Positions 44,273-54,141 are shown, numbered from the stretch's first letter. The stretch: DNA of 64,000 bases from Pseudomonadota bacterium (GCA_022563505.1 JADFNG010000002.1:1-64000), one strand, 5' to 3'. The notes: a model not told the origin generated them from the letters alone. Numbers and translations: made by a program.

Positions 44273-45553
44273 CTAATTAAACAGCAAATTCGGAATAACC
44301 AACGATATCCACGGCACATAAGTGATCAGCATCAGTACTGCGAGCAGCACCAGCAACCACGGGAACGACGCTTTAATCGTATCTTCCAAAGACAGCTCCG
44401 CAACAGTCGCCGTCACAAACAGGTTCAGGCCCACCGGCGGCGTCACCAGGCCAATTTGCATATTGACGATCATCAACACGCCCAGGTGTATCGGATCGAT
44501 GCCCATTTCCATGGCGATCGGAAAAATTATCGGCGTGAGAATCAGCACCACCGATGTTGGCTCCATGAAATTACCGGTAATCAGAAGCAACACGTTAAGA
44601 ACCAGCAGAAACCCCCATACCGGCAGTCCCATTCCAACAATGAATTCAGACGCCATCTGAGGAATTTGTTCCGTCGTTAACAGGAACGCAAACATGAATG
44701 CACCGGCAATAATAAACATCAGCATGACGGTGATCTTGGAAGCTTCGATCAGCACATTCGGGACATCATGAATGCTGATGTCGCGGTACACAAAAACGGC
44801 GATAAAAAACGCGTAGACCGCTGATACCGCAGCGGCTTCCGTCGGCGTGAATATTCCGGCGTAAATACCGCCGAGGATGATCACCACCAGCATCAGACCC
44901 CACAGCGCTTCACGAAAAGTCCTTAGGACGGTTTTGAAACTCGCGCGTGGCTGGCGCGGCATGTTCTGCTTGCGCGCAATCACAGCGACCGTGATCATCA
45001 TTACGACGGTCAGGATAATGCCCGGCAAAATACCGGCAATGAACAAGCGTCCGATGGACGATTCGGTGACCGCGCCATACACAACCATCACGAGGGACGG
45101 TGGAATGAGGATGCCCAGGGTGCCTGCATTGCAAATCACGCCCGCTGCAAATTTGCGCGTGTAGCCCGACTGCACCATGCCGACAATCATGACGCTGCCA
45201 ACAGCCACCACGGTCGCAGGCGCCGAGCCGGATACTGCGGCGAAGAAAGCGCTGGCCAGCAAGGCGGCCATGGCAAGGCCGCCCCGAAAATGCCCAACCA
45301 GTGCGTTTGCGAAAGCCACCATGCGCTTGGCGACTCCTCCGGTGGTCAGAAATGTTCCCGCCAAAATGAAGAACGGCACTGCGAGCAGCGGATAAACCTG
45401 CATCGTATGGAAAAACTTCTGGCTCGACGACAACAGCGTCTGATCGCCGAAGAACAGCATCGTAAGAATGCTGGCAAGACCCAGAGACACCGCCACCGGA
45501 ACGCCGATAAACAACAGCACAAACAACGCTGTCAGAAGGAACAGCGCCGTCAA
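44273..45553 (-). CDS. dctM: TRAP transporter large permease (DctM)
   Basis: 426 residues from TTG at 45553; this start overlaps the DctQ stop (TTGA) and has GGAGG seven bases upstream, whereas the track's start (45592) lies inside dctQ. About 12 membrane helices. DctM landmarks are AVPFFILAGTFLTTGGVAKRM, VSGSAPATVVAVGSVMI and TPPVGLNLFVTA. It forms the transport channel of a TRAP system with DctQ and DctP for a carboxylate or sulfonate, driven by the sodium gradient. Confidence 0.93.
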   Translation of the reverse strand: MTALFLLTALFVLLFIGVPVAVSLGLASILTMLFFGDQTLLSSSQKFFHTMQVYPLLAVPFFILAGTFLTTGGVAKRMVAFANALVGHFRGGLAMAALLASAFFAAVSGSAPATVVAVGSVMIVGMVQSGYTRKFAAGVICNAGTLGILIPPSLVMVVYGAVTESSIGRLFIAGILPGIILTVVMMITVAVIARKQNMPRQPRASFKTVLRTFREALWGLMLVVIILGGIYAGIFTPTEAAAVSAVYAFFIAVFVYRDISIHDVPNVLIEASKITVMLMFIIAGAFMFAFLLTTEQIPQMASEFIVGMGLPVWGFLLVLNVLLLITGNFMEPTSVVLILTPIIFPIAMEMGIDPIHLGVLMIVNMQIGLVTPPVGLNLFVTATVAELSLEDTIKASFPWLLVLLAVLMLITYVPWISLVIPNLLFN

Positions 45554-46029
45554 GACCCGTCCTCCGCGCCAGCGCGCCGAATCAGGAGCCATCCGGCTTC
45601 AAGAAAACGATACGTGAGTAATGCAAAGCCCAGTGGCATCGTTGCCGTCAATAACCACTTCGGCGCCGCTATGTCCCTGGCGTTATTACCAAGCGTCATG
45701 AGCCGATCGACTAATATTGTTGAGCCATACAACATCAGCAACGCGTACACGAGGCAAGCGCCTATCGCAACGATGGCGACATAGTGCCGCAGCGGCTCTG
45801 ACAACTTCCTGGTTAACAGATCGGTCGCGATATGCGTTTTGGTTCGCACGCCGTAAGACATACCGATCAGTACCAATGCTGCAAATGAGTAAGTGGTTGC
45901 CTCCAGCGACCAAACCCAGCCAGTGTTGAAGACGTAGCGCATCACAACCTGTACAAATGTCAGCACGGTCATGAAGGCCAGCAACGCGGCCATGAGCCAC
46001 TCTTCCAAACGATTGATTACTTCGCGCAT
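45550..46029 (-). CDS. dctQ: TRAP transporter small permease (DctQ)
   Basis: 159 residues with four membrane helices. FVQVVMRYVFNTGWVWSLEATTYSF near residue 25 is the DctQ signature. It follows DctP by 10 bp and overlaps DctM by four bases. Confidence 0.92.
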   Translation of the reverse strand: MREVINRLEEWLMAALLAFMTVLTFVQVVMRYVFNTGWVWSLEATTYSFAALVLIGMSYGVRTKTHIATDLLTRKLSEPLRHYVAIVAIGACLVYALLMLYGSTILVDRLMTLGNNARDIAAPKWLLTATMPLGFALLTYRFLEAGWLLIRRAGAEDGS

Positions 46030-46039
46030 AGGCTGTGAA

Positions 46040-47071
46040 TTATTCCGCCTGATTTCCGTACGACTCGGCTGCCGCGATCAGGTCGGCGCCGATATTGCTG
46101 GAAAACTTCTCCCAGACCGGACGCATAGCCTGCTGCCAGATTGCCCGCTCATCGGCTGTCAGCTCAACAACCTCGGTTCGACCGGACTCCAGGATCTTTT
46201 GTCTGCCAAGCAAATTGATACTCACGGATTGTTTGTTAGCCCAAATACTGACTTCCTGAACAATGCTCGCAAGCTCGGTCCGAATGTCGTCCGGCAGCGA
46301 ATTCCAGAAATCCAGGTTAACCGCAACCAGGTAACCCAGGTAACCGTGATTTGTTTCCGTCACATAGGCCTGGACTTCGTAGAACTTCGACGAATAAATG
46401 TTGGACCAGGTATTCTCTTGTGCGTCGACCGCGCCCGTCTGCAATGCCTGATACACCTCACCAAAAGCCATTTTCTGCGGGTTGCCGCCGATTTGCAGAA
46501 TCTGTGCCTGCAATACATCAGACTCCATGATGCGGAATTTCAGGCCTTTCGCCGCTTCCGGCAATCGCATGGGTACCGGACCGCCGAATTGTTTCATGCC
46601 GTTGTGCCAGAAAGACAGGCCCAGTATTTTTCGATCAACCATCGAGGTGAGCAACTCCTGTCCATAGTCGCTGGCCTGAAAGTTTTCCACTGTCTGTATA
46701 TCAGGGAATAAAAACGGCAAGTCAAAAATCTGGAATTTGTACGTCAACCGATCAAGTTTCGACAGCGAGACTGCGATCATCTGGACCTCGCCAAAAGCCA
46801 GAGCATCCAGCGAGTCGTCGTCGCTCATGAGTTGCGCGGACGGGTACACCTCGACCAAGACGCGCCCGGCAAGTCGCTCTTCGACCAATTGCCTGAAGCG
46901 CTCTGCCGCCTGGCCCTTCGGCGTGGCGGGTGCTGTCACATGCGGAAACTTGATCAGAATCGGCGCATCGGCCGATTGCTTCCCGCACCCTGCCATGAGC
47001 ATGAGAACGCATATCATGGCCACGCTCCCGAGCCTGCTGGCCTTAAACATGTCTTGCTTCCTGATCATCAT
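46040..47071 (-). CDS. dctP: TRAP transporter substrate-binding protein (DctP)
   Basis: 343 residues from ATG at 47071, with GGGGA upstream; the track's start at 47158 would overlap the preceding E2 gene. A lipobox LMAGC follows a short signal, so it is a lipoprotein. DctP features include AERFRQLVEERLAGRVLVEVYP and the substrate-Arg region GLKFRIMESDVLQAQI, with GAVDAQENTWSNI near residue 195. It binds an organic acid in the periplasm and hands it to DctQM. Confidence 0.92.
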   Translation of the reverse strand: MMIRKQDMFKASRLGSVAMICVLMLMAGCGKQSADAPILIKFPHVTAPATPKGQAAERFRQLVEERLAGRVLVEVYPSAQLMSDDDSLDALAFGEVQMIAVSLSKLDRLTYKFQIFDLPFLFPDIQTVENFQASDYGQELLTSMVDRKILGLSFWHNGMKQFGGPVPMRLPEAAKGLKFRIMESDVLQAQILQIGGNPQKMAFGEVYQALQTGAVDAQENTWSNIYSSKFYEVQAYVTETNHGYLGYLVAVNLDFWNSLPDDIRTELASIVQEVSIWANKQSVSINLLGRQKILESGRTEVVELTADERAIWQQAMRPVWEKFSSNIGADLIAAAESYGNQAE

Positions 47072-47150
47072 GATTTCCCCTTTTGTTCTCGATCTTAATG
47101 CTCCAAGACGGTAATGAATCCGCGCGCACCTGTTTTCGCGACGACCGCGA

Positions 47151-48422
47151 TCAGGCAAGCATTAACTCAGGCTGTTCGATGTATCGCTTTACGTGCTGCA
47201 GGAATTCCGCGCCCAGAGCGCCGTCAACAGCACGATGATCAACTGACAAGGTGCAACTCATGACCGTTGCAACAACAATCTCCCCGTCCCTGACAATCGG
47301 ACGCTTCTCGCCAGCGCCAACAGCCAGAATACAGGACTGTGGCGGATTGATAATGGCAGAAAACTCACGCACACCGTACATGCCAAGATTGGATACGGTA
47401 AAGCTGCCGCCTTTGTATTCTTCCGGCTTCAGTCGTCCCTCTTTGGCACGTGATGCGAGTTCCTTTATCTCAGCCGATATGGTTGCCAGGTCTTTGCTGT
47501 CGGCCTGAAACACGACGGGTGTAATCAGTCCCTTCGGCGTTGCAACAGCGACAGCTACGTTCACACTGGTGAACCGCAGCAGCGTATCTTCAGCCCAGCC
47601 GGAATTCGCTCCCGGCACATCACGCAGAGCCAAAGCACAGGCCTTGATGACAAAGTCGTTAACGGAAATTCTGGGCGCGTCTTTTGCCGACTCATTGAGT
47701 TGCCTGCGCGCCTCGAGAACATTATCCAGCTCACAATCGATCCTCAGGTAAAAATGCGGAATATCTCTTTTCGCATCACCCAGGCGGCGAGCGATCACGG
47801 TCCGAATCTTGTCTGCCGGCATCCTTTCGAAGCTGCCGGCCGGCGGCAAATCGACTGTCGATTGCCGCGCGGCCGGGGCACTGGCTGGCGGGCTCGCCAG
47901 ATCCTGCTTTTCGGCGCTTGCCTCAACATCGCCGAGGACAATGCGACCACCAGGGCCACTCCCCTCGACAGCGGCAAGGTCGATGCCGAGCTGATTCGCG
48001 ATTCGGATGGCCACCGGACTGGCGAAGACGCGATCTCCCTGGTCAGCGTCAATGTCAGCAGCGGAAGTTCCTTGCTGGACGCGCTCAATGTCGTCTGCCG
48101 TTGCCGCTGAACTGCCTGGCACGATATCCGCTTCGTCTCGTTGGTGAGGGTCAAACCCCTCCAGTGCAGCCAGCGTCTCTCCCTCCAGAAGGAGTATGGC
48201 GACCGGCGTATCGACGCTGACTTCTTCGTCTCCCGCCGCTACAAGAATTTTGCCCAGAGTACCGGCATGTTCAGCCTGCATCTCGATAACGGCTTTGTCG
48301 GTGGACACCTCAGCAATGATATCGCCGACCTCGATCTTGTCGCCGGGTTCCTTGAGCCATTCTTCTATAGTGCCGCCTTCAAAGTCAGCAGTCAGCGCGG
48401 GCAGTAATATCGCTTTTGGCAA
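47151..48422 (-). CDS. 2-oxoacid dehydrogenase E2 (dihydrolipoyl acyltransferase)
   Basis: 423 residues. The lipoyl domain has STDKAVIEMQ (lipoyl-Lys43), the peripheral subunit-binding domain VFASPVAIRIANQLGIDL lies near 132, and the catalytic domain ends with SVDHRAVDGALGAEFL (His and Asp of the acyltransferase). The start is TTG at 48422. It lies 27 bp after the VOC gene and partners the fused E1 at 48995-51193. The acyl group is not known; pyruvate, branched-chain and acetoin complexes are possible. No E3 gene is in the window. Confidence 0.92.
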   Translation of the reverse strand: MPKAILLPALTADFEGGTIEEWLKEPGDKIEVGDIIAEVSTDKAVIEMQAEHAGTLGKILVAAGDEEVSVDTPVAILLLEGETLAALEGFDPHQRDEADIVPGSSAATADDIERVQQGTSAADIDADQGDRVFASPVAIRIANQLGIDLAAVEGSGPGGRIVLGDVEASAEKQDLASPPASAPAARQSTVDLPPAGSFERMPADKIRTVIARRLGDAKRDIPHFYLRIDCELDNVLEARRQLNESAKDAPRISVNDFVIKACALALRDVPGANSGWAEDTLLRFTSVNVAVAVATPKGLITPVVFQADSKDLATISAEIKELASRAKEGRLKPEEYKGGSFTVSNLGMYGVREFSAIINPPQSCILAVGAGEKRPIVRDGEIVVATVMSCTLSVDHRAVDGALGAEFLQHVKRYIEQPELMLA

Positions 48423-48449
48423 TTGAGTGAGTCCAGTTCAGGTTATTTA

Positions 48450-48998
48450 TCAGTATTTGCCGGGATAAGCCGGGTGCCACAGGCGTCGTGACGTCTGTTT
48501 TTCATATCCCTTGCCGTCGGGGTAACTGATCAGTTCCAGTTGCATCCCCCATGGGGCGAGGAAGTAAATCCAGGTCTGTCCGGCAACCGGGCCCGTTGTA
48601 CGTACCGTCGGCTCGCCGAGTATCCTGACCTTCTTGCTCTTTAGAAAAGCAAGTGCTGCCTCGAAATCATCAACATAAAACGCCAGGTGATGGCCGCCAA
48701 CGTCACTGTTTTTGGGCTGCACGGTGTTTTGGTCGGGTGCATCGTATTCGAAGATCTCAAAACTCGAGCCGTTCTGACAGCGCAGGAACCACTGCTTTGT
48801 CATGACAGTACGCGGATGCACATCGAGGTGTGTCTGCATCCAGTCATCATCGGCTTGAATCGGGCCCAGCGTGTAGAACTTCTCGCAGCCAATAATGTTC
48901 ACAAAAAAATCAACCGCCTGTTCCAGGTCCGGCACCGTAAAACCGATGTGGTCCGTTCCCCGCAGGCCTGGCAGTCCGATCGTGCGCGGATCCGTCAT
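48450..48998 (-). CDS. VOC/glyoxalase-fold protein
   Basis: 182 residues. Two beta-alpha-beta-beta-beta modules: DHIGFTVPDLEQAVDFFVNIIGC at the start and GGHHLAFYVDDFEAALAFLKSKKV in the middle, with TWIYFLAPWGMQLELISYP at the end. The metal ligands would be the two His and the Glu of these modules. Members isomerise, epimerise or cleave C-C bonds. The start overlaps the E1 stop by four bases (ATGA), so it is coupled to the dehydrogenase complex genes. The reaction is unknown. Confidence 0.88.
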   Translation of the reverse strand: MTDPRTIGLPGLRGTDHIGFTVPDLEQAVDFFVNIIGCEKFYTLGPIQADDDWMQTHLDVHPRTVMTKQWFLRCQNGSSFEIFEYDAPDQNTVQPKNSDVGGHHLAFYVDDFEAALAFLKSKKVRILGEPTVRTTGPVAGQTWIYFLAPWGMQLELISYPDGKGYEKQTSRRLWHPAYPGKY

Positions 48999-51193
48999 CG
49001 GCTGACCGCCACGAACGATCGACCCATGTCCGCGATCATCTTCGCAAAACCGCTGCGTATTTCTTCTTTACCGACAAACGCGGCTCGTTCCAGCACTTTG
49101 GACACACTGGGCGATGCTTCACCGCCGTGAATACGTTTAACCGGTTGATCCAGGTAGTCGAAAAACCGCCGTTGCAGCTCGTCGGTCACCATCGCGCCAT
49201 AGGATGTTGTCAGGGGACCCTGTTCAAGCATGACCACATTGTGCGTCTTACGGACACTGCTGCCGATGGTCTCCCAGTCCAGGCCCGCACGATCCAACGA
49301 CCGCAAATCAATAATTTCTGCATCGATACCCATTTCATTTGCAACCTCGATCGCTTTGGGCACCATCGCAAGATAGGTCAATACAGTGAATGCACCACCC
49401 CGGCGAACGACCTTGGCCTTGCCCAGCGGTATGTAGTAATCAAAATCGTCTTTGCTTCCCGGACCCATGGTTTGGTACAAGTCGACATGCTCGATCATCA
49501 TGACCGGGTCTTCGCACAGCAATGCACTGTTCATCAGCCCCACATAGTCGAACGGCGTTGATGCGGCCACAATGCGCCAACCAGGCCACATTGAAAACAT
49601 GCCGGCCGGATCCATCGAGTGCTGCGAGCCGTAGCCTGACCCAAGTGCAATCTTGGTGCGCAGGACGAGTGGGACATTGATATCACCGCCGAACATGTGG
49701 CGTGCCTTGGCAATTTGATTGAAGAGCTGATCGGCCGCTACCAGCGAAAAATCGGGATACATCAGCTCGACGACCGGCCGGTAATGGCCGTCCATCGCAA
49801 CGCCTCCGCAAAGCCCAACGAAGCCGTGTTCTGCAATTGGCGTTGGAATACAGCGATCGGGCCAGCGATCCGGAATGCCCTTGGTCGCCCCGTTTGTACC
49901 GCCGCGCAGTTTGTGAATATCTTCGCCCATCACGAAATAGCGTTCGTCTGTTTCCATGCGGCGCACCATGACGGAGGCGATGGAGTCGATTAACTTAACG
50001 TCTTCAATTTTGCCCGGGTAAGTCTCCTGCTCGACAAAATCTATGGCATTGAATTCTGCCAGCTCACCGCGCAACCCCTGATCCCGGAAACTGACATCCG
50101 GCCACAACGAACTGACGATGGCACGCTTGCCACCTGCCGTTTCAGTTAACTGCCGGGAGGCACCTTGTGCGGCCGTCTCTGCCCCTTCCCGGAGCAGGTC
50201 CAGTCCTTCCTCATCCAGCCAGCCGCGAGACATCATTTCCCGCTCCATTTGCTGCAATGGATCACGCTCCCTGGCCGCAGCCTCTTCCTGTTTGTTTCTG
50301 TAACCGAAGGCGCTACCCGGCAAGCCGCCGCCATGATGGTAGTAGCGGTACGTCTCAGCCTCCAGTACTGCCGGGCCCTTGCCGTTTCGGAGCAGCTTCA
50401 ACACCGCTTTGGTCGCGGCGCGGACGGACATCGCATTCATGCCATCCACACGAAAGGAGGGGATGCCAAATCCCGGTCCACGGGATGACATGCGGGTCTC
50501 CCTGGCCTCTTCGGCCAGCGTGGTCGAGACCGCGTATTGGTTGTTTTCAATGAAAAAACAAATTGGCAAGTTGTACAGCGCCGCCAGGTTCAGCGATTCG
50601 AGCACATTGCCGATGTGGCAGGCCCCGTCGCCAAAGAAGGTGAATACGACCTCGCCTTTATTTTGTCGTTGCTTTGACCAGGCGGCACCATTGGCCAGTG
50701 GCACGCCACCGCCCACAATCGCGTTGGTGCCTATGACGCCGGCATCGACCCAGCGCAAATGCATGGAACCACCACGACCCTTGCAAAACCCCGGGCTCAA
50801 ACCCAGGATTTCCGCCATCGTCCGATACAGCAGATCATTGACTGCAGCGGGTGCAGGTTCAATGCGAGGGTCATAGCCGTCGTCGTCAACGAAATTCAGG
50901 CTTTTGGAAAGAAACAGATGGTGGCCCCGATGGGGTCCGTTGATGGCATCGCCGGTACTGAGGAGCGACATCGCTGCAACCACGGCACCTTCCTGACCGA
51001 CACTGACATGCATTGGACCGTGCGCGAGACCTTCGCGGTCGAGCGTCAGAATTTCTTCTTCGAAAGCGCGAATCAGGTGCATGTGATTCAGCATTTTTAA
51101 TAGCGTTTTTGGTCCGGCCTCATCCCAATCGGACGGCGTCGCGGCTATTTCCAGCCACGGCGCATCAAACTCCAGGGTTCTGGTTTCAGACAT
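48995..51193 (-). CDS. 2-oxoacid dehydrogenase E1, alpha and beta fused
   Basis: 732 residues. Residues 1 to about 350 are E1 alpha: the thiamine-diphosphate motif GDGACHIGNVLESLNLAALYNLPICFFIENN near 200, and GRGGSMHL near 155. From about 395 the E1 beta half follows: YFVMGEDIHKLRGGTNGATKG, PIAEHGFVGLCGGVAMDG and GSGYGSQHS. Alpha and beta are separate genes in most alpha2-beta2 complexes. AGGA lies eight bases before the ATG. With the E2 this would oxidatively decarboxylate a 2-oxoacid to an acyl-CoA. Confidence 0.92.
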   Translation of the reverse strand: MSETRTLEFDAPWLEIAATPSDWDEAGPKTLLKMLNHMHLIRAFEEEILTLDREGLAHGPMHVSVGQEGAVVAAMSLLSTGDAINGPHRGHHLFLSKSLNFVDDDGYDPRIEPAPAAVNDLLYRTMAEILGLSPGFCKGRGGSMHLRWVDAGVIGTNAIVGGGVPLANGAAWSKQRQNKGEVVFTFFGDGACHIGNVLESLNLAALYNLPICFFIENNQYAVSTTLAEEARETRMSSRGPGFGIPSFRVDGMNAMSVRAATKAVLKLLRNGKGPAVLEAETYRYYHHGGGLPGSAFGYRNKQEEAAARERDPLQQMEREMMSRGWLDEEGLDLLREGAETAAQGASRQLTETAGGKRAIVSSLWPDVSFRDQGLRGELAEFNAIDFVEQETYPGKIEDVKLIDSIASVMVRRMETDERYFVMGEDIHKLRGGTNGATKGIPDRWPDRCIPTPIAEHGFVGLCGGVAMDGHYRPVVELMYPDFSLVAADQLFNQIAKARHMFGGDINVPLVLRTKIALGSGYGSQHSMDPAGMFSMWPGWRIVAASTPFDYVGLMNSALLCEDPVMMIEHVDLYQTMGPGSKDDFDYYIPLGKAKVVRRGGAFTVLTYLAMVPKAIEVANEMGIDAEIIDLRSLDRAGLDWETIGSSVRKTHNVVMLEQGPLTTSYGAMVTDELQRRFFDYLDQPVKRIHGGEASPSVSKVLERAAFVGKEEIRSGFAKMIADMGRSFVAVSR

Positions 51194-51242
51194 CTAACTA
51201 TCCTGTATGTTTCGTTGGCCGACGCAGCGCTCTGGCGTGCTG

Positions 51243-52694
51243 CTACCAGTCAACGGCGATGTATCGTTTTTCCAGAAACTCATGCATGCCATCCTGGGAC
51301 CCTTCACGACCAAGGCCGCTTTGCTTCATTCCACCGAAAGGTGCCGCAGGATCCGATACGAAACCGCGGTTGATGCCGATAATGCCGGCATCTATTTGCT
51401 GTGCAACTGACAGCGCCCGACCAACATTGCCGCTGAAAACGTAGGCAGCCAAACCAAAAATAGTTTCATTTGCCCTTGTGATCACATCGCTCAAATCGTC
51501 AAACCGGATGATTGGCGCGACCGGGCCAAAGATCTCTGTTTGCAGAATTTCCGCTTGTGGATCTATATTCGTCACCACCGTTGGCTCGTAAAAGAAGCCG
51601 GGGCCCGGCGGACGTTTGCCGCCTGTCAGGACGTTTGCACCCCCTGCGACGGCCTCGTTGACGAGATGCTCAACCTTGTCGCGCGTACTCGCGTTGACCA
51701 GCGGGCCGACATCAACGCCTTCGTCCAGGCCTGGTCCGAGCTTGAGTTCCGCCATGGCTGCCGCAAACTTGTCGGCAAATTCATCGGCGATCGATGCATG
51801 CACGTAGAAACGATTTGCACCAATGCACGACTCACCGGCATTGCGCAATTTTGCAATCATCGCACCCGCGACAGCGTTGTCGATGTCTGCATCGTCGAGC
51901 ACGATGAATGGTGCATTGCCGCCCAGTTCCATCGAACAATTAACGATTCGTTCGCTTGCTTTAGCGAGCAGAACCCGTCCAACCTCGGTGGATCCCGTAA
52001 ACGACAGTTTGCCGACCCGGCCGTCACTTAAAATTCGATTCGCTATCTCAGCGGAGCGACTGGAGGGCAAAACGTTCACGACGCCGGCCGGCACACCTGC
52101 ATCCTGCAGCAATCCAGCGAGCGCCAGTGCGGTCAGCGGTGTCTCCGAGGCGGGCTTCAGTATCACGGTGCAACCCGCGGCTAACGCAGGGGCAATTTTT
52201 CGCGTGGCCATCGCTGCCGGAAAATTCCAGGGCGTGATCAGCAGCGATACGCCGACCGGGCTGTAATCGACCAGTATATTATTGGCGCCGGCGGGTGAGC
52301 GTCCGAATTGGCCCATCGTCCGCGGAGCCTCTTCCGCATACCAGCGGAAGAATTCTGCAGCATAGGCAACCTCGCCCAATCCTTCCGCGAATGTTTTTCC
52401 CTCTTCCCTGCAGATGATGGTGGCAAGGTCCTCTTTGCGTTCTGTCATTAACTCGAACGCTTTGCGCAATATCTCGGCGCGCGCGCGCGGCGCGGTCGCG
52501 GCCCATTCGGCTGCGGCATCAAATGCGGCATCCACCGCACGGGTCGCATCGTCCGCAGAACCGCTGGCTACGGTGGCGATAACCTGCTCTGTGGCAGGAT
52601 CAACAACCGAGATCTTTTTTCCATCCGCGGATGGAACCCACTGCCCACCGATATACAGGTTCGTTGGAATGGAATTGATGAGTTCGTCTGACAT
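51243..52694 (-). CDS. NAD(P)-dependent aldehyde dehydrogenase (succinate-semialdehyde dehydrogenase-like)
   Basis: 483 residues from ATG at 52694 (the track's TTG at 52712 is an alternative). The catalytic Cys is in NAGESCIGANRFYV near 280, the general-base Glu in CSMELGGNAPF, the cofactor region is SFTGSTEVGR, and ITPWNFPAAMATRK lies near 145. Length and motifs match the GabD branch. GabD has Cys two residues after the nucleophile; here it is Gly. It probably oxidises a semialdehyde made in the same operon. It lies 27 bp after the M24 gene. Confidence 0.92.
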   Translation of the reverse strand: MSDELINSIPTNLYIGGQWVPSADGKKISVVDPATEQVIATVASGSADDATRAVDAAFDAAAEWAATAPRARAEILRKAFELMTERKEDLATIICREEGKTFAEGLGEVAYAAEFFRWYAEEAPRTMGQFGRSPAGANNILVDYSPVGVSLLITPWNFPAAMATRKIAPALAAGCTVILKPASETPLTALALAGLLQDAGVPAGVVNVLPSSRSAEIANRILSDGRVGKLSFTGSTEVGRVLLAKASERIVNCSMELGGNAPFIVLDDADIDNAVAGAMIAKLRNAGESCIGANRFYVHASIADEFADKFAAAMAELKLGPGLDEGVDVGPLVNASTRDKVEHLVNEAVAGGANVLTGGKRPPGPGFFYEPTVVTNIDPQAEILQTEIFGPVAPIIRFDDLSDVITRANETIFGLAAYVFSGNVGRALSVAQQIDAGIIGINRGFVSDPAAPFGGMKQSGLGREGSQDGMHEFLEKRYIAVDW

Positions 52695-52721
52695 AGTTTT
52701 ATTTGCACACAAAGGGTTGTT

Positions 52722-54026
52722 TCAGTACTGGTTGGCCACGAACAATTCCTGGGCCGGGAACAAGGTAATCACCTTGCAACCATCGTTTGTGACGATCACC
52801 TCTTCCTCTATCCTCGCTGCGCCATTGCCGTCTGCAGCCGGACAATAGGTTTCGAGCGCAAAAACCATGCCTTCCTGCAGTTCAAAGGGATTGTCGAAAG
52901 AAACCAGCCTGCTGATGATCGGGCGTTCGTGAAGTGCAAGGCCGAGGCCATGTCCGAACTGCAGCCCGAAGGCTTCCATTTCATTGGCAAAGCCGAATTC
53001 TTCTGCCTTTGGCCACAACGCCGCGATTTTGTCGGTCGTGAGTCCAGGACGGACCAGGGTGATCGCAGCATCCAGCCACTCCCGTGCCCGCTTGTAGGCA
53101 TCGACTTGTGCCGGTGTCGACAAGCCCACATTCAGGGTGCGGTAATAGCAGGTCCTGTAGCCCATGTAGGACTGGATAATATCGAAAAATGCCTGATCTC
53201 CCGGGCGGTACATGCGATCGGTGAAGTTGTGCGGATGCGGTGAACAGCGCTCACCGGACACTGCATTGATGGCCTCTACGTCATCAGATCCGTTGTCGTA
53301 GAGAAATTTGTTGGCCAGAGCGACCATCTCATTTTCCCGCATCCCGGGCTTTAATTTATCGGCGATTAGCTGGTACGCACCGTCGACAAGGGCCGCCGAC
53401 ATGTTCAGGAGAATGAGCTCATCCATGCTCTTGATTTGACGCGCGTCGAGAAACACTTGCTGTCCGTCGCGAATATCGAGTCCTTCTTGCTGCAGCGCGA
53501 ACATCATCGGCGGTTCAACGATGTCGACGCCAATCGGCATGTCTGCGACACCTTCGATCTTGAGAAGATCGTGAATTTCTTTCGCGGCGTTCTTGAAAAG
53601 ATCTGCTTCCACCGGCACCGAGCCACGCAAGCCGAGCATGCCCGCTTTACAATGATCGGGCTTCAGCCAGGGTGCATACAGGCGATGGTGGGCTGCGGCC
53701 GATCCAAAATCCCACAGATAGGGATTGGAATTGCCGGTAAAAAGCGCATAACGGCAAATCTTGTCGCGGCTCCATTCGCCAATGACGCTGCTGGTCAGGT
53801 AGCGAATATTATTGTTGTCGAAGCACAGCAAAGCGCCCAGATCCGAGTTCCGCAAAGCCTGCTCGGCACGAGCGATGCGGTACTTGTGCAACCGTTGAAA
53901 ATTTACACGCTCTTCGAAGTCGACGTGAGTGCGGCCCGGTGCAGCAATGGGCCGATCCCAGTTCCAATTCGGCTGGATATCTTCTGGACGGATGATATCC
54001 GGTTCCCTTGACTGAGTTTTTGACAT
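52722..54026 (-). CDS. M24-fold (Xaa-Pro peptidase/creatinase/DddP-like) protein with altered metal site
   Basis: 434 residues. The N-terminal creatinase-type domain (LLCFDNNNIRYLTSSVIGEWSR) and the C-terminal pita-bread fold are both present. Of the five usual metal ligands, Asp in AFFDIIQSY, His in GHGLGLALHERP, Glu in FALETYCP and Glu in RIEEEVIV are there, but the second Asp (usually in GY-xx-D-x-x-R-T) is Cys in GYRTCYYRT. The N-terminal layout recalls the DMSP lyase DddP, which has the same fold. It is thus possibly a non-peptidase lyase or hydrolase. It heads the long operon to LacI-2; operator G is 115 bp upstream. Confidence 0.85.
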   Translation of the reverse strand: MSKTQSREPDIIRPEDIQPNWNWDRPIAAPGRTHVDFEERVNFQRLHKYRIARAEQALRNSDLGALLCFDNNNIRYLTSSVIGEWSRDKICRYALFTGNSNPYLWDFGSAAAHHRLYAPWLKPDHCKAGMLGLRGSVPVEADLFKNAAKEIHDLLKIEGVADMPIGVDIVEPPMMFALQQEGLDIRDGQQVFLDARQIKSMDELILLNMSAALVDGAYQLIADKLKPGMRENEMVALANKFLYDNGSDDVEAINAVSGERCSPHPHNFTDRMYRPGDQAFFDIIQSYMGYRTCYYRTLNVGLSTPAQVDAYKRAREWLDAAITLVRPGLTTDKIAALWPKAEEFGFANEMEAFGLQFGHGLGLALHERPIISRLVSFDNPFELQEGMVFALETYCPAADGNGAARIEEEVIVTNDGCKVITLFPAQELFVANQY

Positions 54027-54141
54027 GTTTCACCTGTTAATCTGCGCATCAGCATTGTTTTGGCCCGCCCGCGTCTGCGTGAACTTCGTGCTGATAAAAA
54101 CCGAACTCGGGGCGAACTGAAAGCGTCACCGAGCAGCGTTA

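Noticed and set aside
47072-47158. N-terminal extension of DctP in the ORF track
   Set aside because: It overlaps the preceding E2 gene and adds a charged stretch before the lipoprotein signal; ATG 47071 with a ribosome site is preferred.
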